Part shown: positions 17,739-23,567 of the stretch, piece by piece
Layout: each line of letters starts with the position of its first letter
Position numbering within the stretch: position 1 is the first letter of the stretch
From: an uncultured Treponema sp.
Lineage (GTDB): Bacteria > Spirochaetota > Spirochaetia > Treponematales > Treponemataceae
DNA: 23,567 bases
Reading direction: 5' to 3'
Assembly: GCA_937894335.1 (NCBI GenBank)
Contig: CALCRU010000014.1
Location: 1 to 23,567, forward strand
Notes under the pieces: model-generated
Seen by the model: only the letters and a program-made list of their open reading frames with translations
What the model was told of the DNA's origin: nothing
Database searches by the model: none
Translations under genes and position numbers: made by a program

Positions 17739-17756
17739 CATGCCCAGAGGAAAAAT

Positions 17757-18854
17757 ATGGCAGATTTGGAATACGACAGCAATAAGACTTTTTTGGCGGC
17801 AGTTGAGCGCAGTAAAAAAATTGAGGAAGACATAATTGTTAATCCCCAAAAGTACCGGGTGCTTACTGGCGACAGGCCTACAGGTAGACTTCATATAGGA
17901 CATTATTTTGGCTCCCTGCAGAACCGTGTAAGGCTTTCCAAACTTGGCGTTCCCACAATGATTTTAATTGCCGACTATCAGGTTCTGACAGACCACGATG
18001 CCTTTCAGGAAATAAGTCAGAATACTAAGCAACTTGTTATAGACTATTTGGCCGCAGGAATTGAGCCGGGAGAAAATGTAATCATCTATCCCCACAGTTA
18101 TGTTCCAGAGGCCAACCAGCTTATGCTTCCTTTCCTTACACTTGTAAGCAATGCCGAGCTGGAAAGAAATCCCACCGTAAAGGAAGAAATTCAAAGCGGA
18201 CTTGAAAACGGAAAGATGAAGAGCGTAAATGCTGGTATGTTTACATATCCTATTCATCAGGCATGCGACATTCTCTTTTGCAAGGGAAATGTTGTTCCTG
18301 TTGGAAAAGATCAGCTTCCTCATCTTGAACTTACTAGAACAATTGCGCGCCGCTTTAACGACAAGTTCTGCAAGGGCAGGGAACCTATTTTTCCTGAGCC
18401 TCAGGCGCTTCTTTCCAAAACTCCCAGCATCCTTGGTTTGGACGGAAGTCAGAAAATGTCAAAGAGTCGTGGGAACGCGGTAATGCTTTCTGCCACAGAA
18501 GACGAAACTGCAAAACTTATCAAAAAGGCCAAGACAGACGGTGAGCGAACCATTACATACGAGCCTACAAGAAGACCCGAGGTTGCAAACCTACTCATGC
18601 TTATTTCCCTTTGTACTGGAGAAGCCCCCGAGGCAATTGCTTCTCGCATTGGTGACGGCGGTGGAGGAATGCTTAAGGACACTCTGACAGAAGCCTTAAA
18701 CGAAACCCTTCGTCCTCTGCGCACAAAAAGGGCAGAACTGGAAAAAGACGAGGAATACATCCGCAAGGTTCTTACAGACGGAGCAGAAAGGGCCCGTGCT
18801 ATTGCAATAAAGACCCTTGACGAAGTTCGTGACGCCATGAACATGAGGATTTGA
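17757..18854 (+). CDS. trpS: Tryptophanyl-tRNA synthetase
   Basis: Class I aminoacyl-tRNA synthetase that charges tRNA-Trp with tryptophan, in the cytoplasm. The ATG at 17757 has AGAGG six bases upstream and gives 365 residues, close to the family norm. The frame could be extended to a TTG at 17709, but that codon is the -35 box of the promoter, so the long form cannot be made from it. The HIGH signature is at 46-49 (GRLHIGHYFG) and the KMSKS signature at 233-237 (GSQKMSKSRGN), both intact. The segment TYPIHQACDILFCKG and VPVGKDQLPHLELTR is typical of TrpS. It appears to be transcribed alone and converges on cca, with only 25 bases between the two stop codons. Confidence 0.96.
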   Translation: MADLEYDSNKTFLAAVERSKKIEEDIIVNPQKYRVLTGDRPTGRLHIGHYFGSLQNRVRLSKLGVPTMILIADYQVLTDHDAFQEISQNTKQLVIDYLAAGIEPGENVIIYPHSYVPEANQLMLPFLTLVSNAELERNPTVKEEIQSGLENGKMKSVNAGMFTYPIHQACDILFCKGNVVPVGKDQLPHLELTRTIARRFNDKFCKGREPIFPEPQALLSKTPSILGLDGSQKMSKSRGNAVMLSATEDETAKLIKKAKTDGERTITYEPTRRPEVANLLMLISLCTGEAPEAIASRIGDGGGGMLKDTLTEALNETLRPLRTKRAELEKDEEYIRKVLTDGAERARAIAIKTLDEVRDAMNMRI

Positions 18855-18876
18855 GTTTAGTTTTTTTGTAGAAAGT

Positions 18877-18932
18877 TTCTTACCCTGAATACTTTTGTGC
18901 AAATATGTTTTTTGCCAGGGTAAGAAGTTTTT
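18877..18932 (+). terminator. Probable trpS terminator within the 3' end of cca
   Basis: A perfect 11-base inverted repeat: TTCTTACCCTG at 18877-18887 and CAGGGTAAGAA at 18916-18926. A nested GCAAA/TTTGC pair (18899-18903, 18911-18915) stacks directly on the right arm. Five T residues follow at 18928-18932. The + strand polarity fits termination of trpS; the minus-strand side lacks an adjoining T run. The 28-base separation of the arms is longer than usual. Confidence 0.5.
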
Positions 18933-20274
18933 CCTTCTCGTTCATTTTTGGGGAATCCGTTACTGTTTCAAAAAGTTCCTTAAGAATTAGCCCCATGTTT
19001 TTTCCTGCTGGAATACCTACCTGCATAAGGTCTTTTCCGTTAACAGCCAGATCTTTTATGCTCAGTGCGCTTTCTTCCTGCTGGACTTTTTGAAGCCTTT
19101 CTTTAAGTTCCATAAGTTCCCTAACCCCCTGACTTTCGGGGGAGGCTGCACAGTTGTTTTTTCCGTACATGTCTGCAAGGCGTAGAAGCATGAGGTTTTC
19201 TATATTATCCTTTCCTACGCGGATTAAAAATCTTCTTACGGTTGCATCGCTCCAGCTGTATTCGTAGTTGAACATGTGTTCCCTGACTAAAAGACACACC
19301 CTGTCTATTTGCTCGTTGGAAAACTTTAGGGCCGTCATTGAAGCTCTGGCCTTATGCTCCGAAACTTTTTCGTGTCCGTAAAAATGTACTGCAAAGGCGT
19401 CTTCTTTTTGTTCTACGCTTCTAGTCTCAGGTTTTCCAATGTCGTGATAAAATGCCGCAAGTCTTACTATAAGATTTTCTTTTGGTGCACCGTCTGTGGC
19501 GTAAATTATGTGGTCGGCCACATCAAACACATGATATCCTCTTGAGTCCTTTTGTTCGCACTTTCTGCATGGGCTAAACTCAGGAATAAAGAGGGCAAGT
19601 ATTCCTGTTTCTTCCAGAAGCTTAATGCAGAGGGATGGTTTGGGTGTAGAAAGCATTTTGCACCATTCGTCTCTAAACCTTTCCCTTGAGATAGAATCTG
19701 TTTTTTTTAACACTTGGGGATTTGAAAGCGCCGCTAGAGTTTTTTCTTCTATGCTGAATCCCAGTTGCCCCGAAAATCTTACCGCACGCACAGGACGCAA
19801 TCCGTCTTCTCCAAAGCGTTCCAGAGGGTCTCCTACGGTACGGATAAGTTTTGCCTTTATGTCTTCCCGTCCTCCAAAGGGGTCTGTTATTTTTCCGTCG
19901 GTAAGGGAGGCCGCCATTGCGTTCATGGTAAAGTCCCTTCTGGAAAGGTCTTCTTCTATTGTTGCCGCATAAGAAACACTGTCGGGATGCCGTCCGTCAG
20001 AGTAGCCGCTTTCTGTCCTAAATGTGGTTACCTCTATGCTCTTACCAAAGATTAGGACTGTTACCGTACCGTGGGCAATTCCTGTGGGAATGACTTTTCT
20101 GAACATGGCCGTAACCTGTTGGGGGGTGGCGTCAGTGGCTATGTCCCAGTCGTGGACGCTCTTTCCAAGAACAGCATCTCTTACAGCGCCTCCCACAAGA
20201 TATGCCGAGTGTCCCTGTTCCCTAAAAATTGCGCCAAGTTTTTTTAGTTCGGGAGGAATGGGTATGTGGGTCAT
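18880..20274 (-). CDS. cca: tRNA nucleotidyltransferase (CCA-adding type) with HD domain
   Basis: Adds or repairs the 3' CCA end of tRNAs. The frame is open far upstream, but the ATG at 20274 is the credible start: it has GGAGGG nine bases ahead and overlaps the stop of the upstream membrane protein as ATGA. This gives 464 residues. The nucleotidyltransferase core shows GGAVRD (28-33), catalytic Asp42 and Asp44 (HDWDIATDA), a likely third carboxylate at Glu81, RRDFTMNA (112-119) and the base-selecting EDGLR motif (156-160), as in class II enzymes. An HD phosphohydrolase-type domain follows, with YHDIGKP at 276-282. A Cys pair (236, 239) lies between the domains. Some bacteria split CC- and A-addition between two enzymes; by sequence alone this one looks like a full CCA enzyme, but that is not certain. 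Confidence 0.93.
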   Translation of the reverse strand: MTHIPIPPELKKLGAIFREQGHSAYLVGGAVRDAVLGKSVHDWDIATDATPQQVTAMFRKVIPTGIAHGTVTVLIFGKSIEVTTFRTESGYSDGRHPDSVSYAATIEEDLSRRDFTMNAMAASLTDGKITDPFGGREDIKAKLIRTVGDPLERFGEDGLRPVRAVRFSGQLGFSIEEKTLAALSNPQVLKKTDSISRERFRDEWCKMLSTPKPSLCIKLLEETGILALFIPEFSPCRKCEQKDSRGYHVFDVADHIIYATDGAPKENLIVRLAAFYHDIGKPETRSVEQKEDAFAVHFYGHEKVSEHKARASMTALKFSNEQIDRVCLLVREHMFNYEYSWSDATVRRFLIRVGKDNIENLMLLRLADMYGKNNCAASPESQGVRELMELKERLQKVQQEESALSIKDLAVNGKDLMQVGIPAGKNMGLILKELFETVTDSPKMNEKEKLLTLAKNIFAQKYSG

Positions 20275-20636
20275 AGGTTTATTCCCTCCGACAGCATAAT
20301 TATTACGCGGCTTAGAATGAATACCGCCACCGAAACAACTTCTGAAACCACAAACAGAATTATTTTTAGCCAGTGTTCCCTGCTTTTCCATGCAATGCCG
20401 AAGACCAGACATTGGATTATTCCCGCTGCAGAAAAAATAATCAGGGCAAGGGAGACTACGCTTGTTATGAGCAGAAGTAGCTGCTGGGTTCCGTCCAGAA
20501 AGTGCTGGAAGTTTCCTGCAACATACAGAAGGACTGCCATAAGGAGCGCACCTGTTAGAAAAATGGTAAAGCGCCATGTTAGTTTAAAGAGAAAAGAGGA
20601 TTTTGTTTCTGCCGTTTTAATTGACTGCTTTTCCAT
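20271..20636 (-). CDS. Small integral membrane protein of unknown function
   Basis: Not recognised. From the ATG at 20636 the protein has 121 residues: a basic N-terminus and three long hydrophobic segments (starting near FTIFLTGALLMAV, LLLLITSVVSLAL and IILFVVSEVVSVAV). The frame extends to an ATG at 20669, but a TATAAT box for this strand covers that codon, so the shorter form is preferred. No clear ribosome site precedes 20636. Its stop overlaps the cca start by four bases (ATGA), so the two are probably translated together. Evidence that it is real: hydrophobic membrane pattern, coupling to cca, and its own promoter-like box. The role is unknown. Confidence 0.65.
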   Translation of the reverse strand: MEKQSIKTAETKSSFLFKLTWRFTIFLTGALLMAVLLYVAGNFQHFLDGTQQLLLLITSVVSLALIIFSAAGIIQCLVFGIAWKSREHWLKIILFVVSEVVSVAVFILSRVIIMLSEGINL

Positions 20637-20645
20637 AAAAAACAC

Positions 20646-20675
20646 TTGCTTGTCTTGCCTAAAAAACATTATACT
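20646..20675 (+). promoter_or_regulatory. Promoter of the SPFH-like-aroH-glgA operon
   Basis: TTGCTT at 20646-20651, an 18-base spacer and TATACT at 20670-20675. The start would be near 20682, leaving a leader of about nine bases before the ATG at 20691. Its -10 shares bases 20670-20673 with the opposing TATAAT, so the two polymerases would compete. Confidence 0.45.
20668..20673 (-). promoter_or_regulatory. -10 box for the membrane protein-cca operon
   Basis: A consensus TATAAT reads on the minus strand here, with a start expected near 20661. The -35 position holds only a weak match (TTTCAT or TTCATT). It overlaps the -10 box of the divergent promoter. Confidence 0.45.
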
Positions 20676-20690
20676 GTATTTGGTGTTAAA

Positions 20691-21524
20691 ATGAAAGCGA
20701 GAAAATTCTTTTTTAATGTCCTGCTCCTTGCAATTTTTGCGGCAGTGGTCTTTTTTATCGGTTGGATTCAGTTTCTTGTAAAGCCGGGTACGGTTGGCGT
20801 AATGGAGTCAAAAACTAGCGGTCTTTACGAATCTCCGATTCTTCCCGGAGAATTTGCATGGAGGTGGGAAAGACTTTTGCCCACAAATGTAACCATGCAT
20901 GTCTTTGACCTTACACCCTACCAAAGCAAGCAGACTGTTTCTGGAGATCTTCCTTCCGCTTCCATCTACCGCGCCCAGTTGGAACCTTCTCCTGACTTTT
21001 CTTACAGGATTGAATGTGAGGTATCTCTTTCTGCAAGTCCAGATGCCCTTGTGACCCTTGTAAAGAATCATAGTGTTTCAGATACTACGGAACTTCATTC
21101 CTTGTTGGGAACAAAGGCGGCTGTTATTGCCCATTTTACAGCCGAGTACCTGATAGAACATAATTCTGCCCGTAATGTACTTCCTTCGTCACTTTCCAAA
21201 AACGAAATAGAAGAGGTGCTTGCTCTAGCAGGAGACGGTCTTGAGGGCATTGTGGTTGACGAAATAAAACTTTCTTCCGTCCGCATTCCAGACTACGAAC
21301 TTTATCAGACCGCAAAGGATTCTTACACTGCGTATCAGGAAAGGGTAAAGGCCCTTCTTATGGAAAAGGCTTCTGAACAGGCTTCTACTCTTGCCGAGGA
21401 AGACCGCACCATGGCCCAGCTTGAAAAATTTGGTGAGCTGCTTTCAAAATATCCTCAGCTAGAAGAACTTTCCAAGCAGGGGAGCATAACAGACATTATT
21501 TCGGTTTTAAGGAGCAGTCTCTAA
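20691..21524 (+). CDS. SPFH/Band 7-like membrane-anchored protein
   Basis: A 277-residue protein with a basic start and one N-terminal membrane segment (about 6-27). A region follows that resembles the SPFH (stomatin/prohibitin) fold: KPGTVGVMESKTSGLYESP and LPGEFAWRWERLLP, then FSYRIECEVSLSASPDALV. The C-terminal half is helical and charged (EYLIEHNSA, LAEEDRTMAQLEKFGELL) and may form a coiled coil for oligomerisation. I chose the ATG at 20691 over an upstream in-frame TTG at 20646, which forms part of the -35 box; only a weak GGTG precedes it. It overlaps aroH by one base (TAATG). SPFH proteins organise membrane domains or guard proteases, but no partner protease is seen here. The family call is by eye and moderate. 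Confidence 0.6.
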   Translation: MKARKFFFNVLLLAIFAAVVFFIGWIQFLVKPGTVGVMESKTSGLYESPILPGEFAWRWERLLPTNVTMHVFDLTPYQSKQTVSGDLPSASIYRAQLEPSPDFSYRIECEVSLSASPDALVTLVKNHSVSDTTELHSLLGTKAAVIAHFTAEYLIEHNSARNVLPSSLSKNEIEEVLALAGDGLEGIVVDEIKLSSVRIPDYELYQTAKDSYTAYQERVKALLMEKASEQASTLAEEDRTMAQLEKFGELLSKYPQLEELSKQGSITDIISVLRSSL

Positions 21525-21901
21525 TGCGCCTTTATTCGGTACGGGGTGCCACTGGATGCGACAACAGCCCTGAGTCTATAACCAAAAGTGTAGGGGAACT
21601 GTGCGGTACTCTTTTTTCGCTTAACAAAATAACTAGTGAAGACATTGTAAACATTCAGTTTACTGTTACTCCCGATTTGACGGCTCTTAATCCTGCCACT
21701 GCATTTAGACGGGCGCCCCTTTCTGTTGACACTGGAGCGATTCCTCTTTTCTGTTCTGCAGAGCCTGTGGTGGAGGGAATGAAAAAGGGGCTTGTAAGAA
21801 TCATGGTAACTTACTACAGCGAACAGCCTCCAAAGGGTGCGGTATATATAAACGGAGCGGAAGTTTTACGGCCAGATCTTGTAGCAAAGGGTGAAAAATG
21901 A
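21524..21901 (+). CDS. aroH: Chorismate mutase, AroH type
   Basis: Converts chorismate to prephenate, the branch point to phenylalanine and tyrosine. The 125-residue length and the sequence match the single-domain Bacillus subtilis AroH trimer fold. Active-site residues seen: Arg7 (VRGAT), Arg62/63, Glu80, Arg92 (LVRIMV) and Tyr108 (AVYING), matching Arg7, Arg63, Glu78, Arg90 and Tyr108 of the B. subtilis enzyme. The TPDLTALNPA and VLRPDL segments are also characteristic. The start overlaps the upstream stop by one base and the stop overlaps glgA by four (ATGA), so it is probably translated in step with both. No other aromatic pathway gene is adjacent. Confidence 0.9.
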   Translation: MRLYSVRGATGCDNSPESITKSVGELCGTLFSLNKITSEDIVNIQFTVTPDLTALNPATAFRRAPLSVDTGAIPLFCSAEPVVEGMKKGLVRIMVTYYSEQPPKGAVYINGAEVLRPDLVAKGEK

Positions 21902-23478
21902 ATGTTTGGCTTGTAAGCCGTGAGTATGCCGGAATAGCAGAAGCTGGCGGTGTAAAAAATGTGGCGCGTTCTCTTTCCGAATCCTTGGCAAGGAAGGGGC
22001 ATTCCGTTACGCTTTTTATTCCCCTGTATGCATGCACAGACATTGATACTGTTCAGCATTTTGAATGCATCTGGCACGAGCCTGTCTTTGTTAACTGTGC
22101 GGGAAAAAATGTTACCGTTACATTCTGTCACGGAAGTCTAAACGGGGTAAGCATAGTTTTTGTAAGTCAGCGTCAGTTTGCCGAAAAAAAAGCGGTTTAT
22201 GTCTACACTCAAGAAGAAGAAAAACTTAACCCTCAGAACAGGCACGGTACCGGTCACAGGGATGCTCTAGAACTTAATGTTATTTTTCAAAAGGCTGTGG
22301 TGGAATATGGAGACACCTGTGCGGCAGAAGAAGCCCCGGACATAATACACTGTCAGGATGCAACTTCAGCCCTTGTTCCCGTTTTTTTGAATTTTAAAAA
22401 ACAGCTTAGCCCCCTTTCTAGAGAATTTTATCAGAAGACAAAATGCGTGGTCACAATCCACAATGCGGGACCTGGTTACCATCACAACTTTGACTCTCTG
22501 CAGACGGCGTCCAACCTTACGGCTCTTCCTGTTTCACTTCTAGAAAAAGGTCTTGTGGGGCAGTCTGTAGAACCTTTTCTTCTTGCCTCGGACTGTGCCA
22601 TTCTTACTACGGTTTCTCCCCAGTATGCGGAAGAAATCCTTAGCTCAAAAACCGAGACTGCAGGATTGGGAGAGGCTCTTTCTAAAAAGGGCAGTAAAAT
22701 CCGGGGAATTACAAACGGCATAGACTTTGACAACTACGACCCTAGGGATACTTCAAAATCCCACTTGCCCTTTGCTTTTTTTCCAGAAAGGAAAGAATTG
22801 GAAGGTAAATATAAGTGCCGCTCTTTCCTTCTTGAAAACTACGGTCGGGAAGATTCTGTTCTTATGCCTGGTGTGCAGAAGTTTGGATGTCTTGAACTTT
22901 CTCAGGGCGAAGATCAACCTGTGTTCATTGTGTACCACGGTCGTCTTGTGCGGCAAAAGGGAATTTCTGTGCTTATAGAAGTAAGCAGGCATCTTTTGCA
23001 GAATAATTTTCCAGTGCGCATTGTGTGCGTGGGGCAGGGTGAAGGCGAACTGGAGGATTCCCTTGCAACTCTTTCTAGAGAATTTAGAGGACGCTTCCTC
23101 TACTTTAAGGGATACGACCGCTCTCTTGCTCGGCTTTGTACGGCTTCGGCAGATTTTTCCCTCTTTCCCAGTTTCTTTGAACCCTGCGGACTGGAGGATT
23201 TTATTTCCCAGATTTACGGAACCATTCCCGTTGCTAATGCCACAGGAGGCTTGTGTAAGATTCTGGACGAGGAAACTGGATTTTTGTTTAGCCCCTGTAC
23301 TCCTCAGAAACTTATAGAAATACTTGAGCCACTTATAAGAATAAAGACCGCTGCTCCAGATATTTTCCTGCCTATGATTGCCTTTGCTGCCCAACATACT
23401 AGAACTGTCTACAACTGGGACAGGGTGGCCTCATCCTATGAAAAAATCTACGAAGAGGCTATGACGCTTTCCTGCTGA
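21898..23478 (+). CDS. glgA: Glycogen synthase (GT5 family)
   Basis: Extends alpha-1,4-glucan from a sugar nucleotide, usually ADP-glucose in bacteria. The protein has 526 residues. The ATG at 21898 has AAGGGTGA upstream and overlaps the aroH stop by four bases. The two-lobed GT-B plan is visible: N-terminal lobe from MNVWLVSREYAGIAEAGG, HNAGPGYHHNFD in the middle, and a C-terminal lobe with YHGRLVRQKG (Arg349, Lys354, matching the usual nucleotide-binding Arg/Lys pair), SLFPSFFEPCGLEDF (Glu428) and NATGGL. The usual Lys-Thr-Gly-Gly near the start reads Glu15-Ala-Gly-Gly instead, with a Lys at position 20. That suggests a divergent donor site or a subgroup variant. No other glg gene is in the window. 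Confidence 0.9.
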   Translation: MNVWLVSREYAGIAEAGGVKNVARSLSESLARKGHSVTLFIPLYACTDIDTVQHFECIWHEPVFVNCAGKNVTVTFCHGSLNGVSIVFVSQRQFAEKKAVYVYTQEEEKLNPQNRHGTGHRDALELNVIFQKAVVEYGDTCAAEEAPDIIHCQDATSALVPVFLNFKKQLSPLSREFYQKTKCVVTIHNAGPGYHHNFDSLQTASNLTALPVSLLEKGLVGQSVEPFLLASDCAILTTVSPQYAEEILSSKTETAGLGEALSKKGSKIRGITNGIDFDNYDPRDTSKSHLPFAFFPERKELEGKYKCRSFLLENYGREDSVLMPGVQKFGCLELSQGEDQPVFIVYHGRLVRQKGISVLIEVSRHLLQNNFPVRIVCVGQGEGELEDSLATLSREFRGRFLYFKGYDRSLARLCTASADFSLFPSFFEPCGLEDFISQIYGTIPVANATGGLCKILDEETGFLFSPCTPQKLIEILEPLIRIKTAAPDIFLPMIAFAAQHTRTVYNWDRVASSYEKIYEEAMTLSC

Positions 23479-23496
23479 AATTTTCTACAGGGATAC

Positions 23497-23525
23497 TTGA
23501 CACAAGTTTATAATTGTTGTATAGT
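23497..23525 (+). promoter_or_regulatory. tRNA promoter
   Basis: TTGACA at 23497-23502, a 17-base spacer and TATAGT at 23520-23525; the expected start is near 23532, seven bases before the mature tRNA 5' end. A TATAAT at 23509-23514 also lies in the spacer but has no -35 partner. Confidence 0.75.
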
Positions 23526-23538
23526 CCTTACATCACAA

Positions 23539-23567
23539 GCCGCTATAGCTCAGTTGGTAGAGCACGT
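23539..23567 (+). tRNA. tRNA gene, 3' truncated by the window; probably tRNA-Thr
   Basis: GCCGCTA fits a 5' acceptor strand, followed by TA, a D stem GCTC/GAGC with loop AGTTGGTA, and the start of the anticodon stem. The anticodon lies beyond the edge. The acceptor and D-arm sequence resemble bacterial tRNA-Thr, but the identity cannot be proven here. Confidence 0.85.

Noticed and set aside
17709..17756. Upstream TTG start for trpS adding 16 residues
   Set aside because: The added bases contain the -35 and extended -10 boxes and there is a strong AGAGG site before the ATG at 17757.
20275..20577. Extension of cca upstream by about 100 residues
   Set aside because: The extension is Cys/Pro-rich and unlike the family, it overlaps a plausible membrane protein in another frame, and the ATG at 20274 has GGAGGG ahead of it.
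23509..23514. TATAAT as the -10 of the tRNA promoter
   Set aside because: No -35 lies 16-18 bases upstream; TTGACA pairs correctly with TATAGT at 23520.

Overview
The window looks like chromosomal DNA from a host-associated or anaerobic spirochaete, most likely a Treponema. The evidence is a class III adenylate cyclase followed by a FecR/Ig-type protein and a barrel-like outer membrane protein, which I remember as the order TP0485-TP0484-TP0483 in T. pallidum. Further support comes from large lipoproteins with spirochaete-style lipoboxes carrying InlB-type, Pmp-type (GGGI) and GLUG repeats, and from a Treponema-like glycogen synthase. No tools were run; family calls rest on motifs read by eye.

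Left part (1-17638, all + strand): six genes with overlaps of 38, 11, 1 and 1 bases and one gap of 24-42 bases, so they are probably one transcript or two adjacent ones. The first three are a membrane adenylate cyclase (5' end outside the window), a membrane-anchored FecR-domain protein with seven ~100-residue Ig/FnIII-like units, and a secreted protein with an FnIII-like domain, a short coiled coil and a C-terminal barrel-like domain. The next three are lipoproteins of about 631, 1955 and 1163 residues. The first has InlB-type repeats, the second has one InlB-type repeat plus beta-helix/Pmp repeats, and the third has Pmp repeats plus a GLUG region. The second and third share their N-terminal plan and an internal submodule, so they are paralogues.

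Right part (17700-23567): housekeeping genes with short intergenic regions and legible promoters. trpS has its own extended -10 promoter and faces a two-gene minus-strand operon (small membrane protein, then cca). The likely trpS terminator lies inside the 3' end of cca. From a divergent promoter region with overlapping -10 boxes, a + strand operon runs: SPFH-like membrane protein, aroH (chorismate mutase), glgA (glycogen synthase). The window ends inside a tRNA gene, probably tRNA-Thr, behind a near-consensus promoter.

The most interesting part is the left half: a possible envelope-spanning sensory module (cyclase, periplasmic FecR/Ig scaffold, outer membrane barrel) physically joined to a cassette of giant repeat lipoproteins. 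No mobile element, CRISPR array, rRNA or riboswitch was seen, and no stretch over 300 bases lacks a gene.
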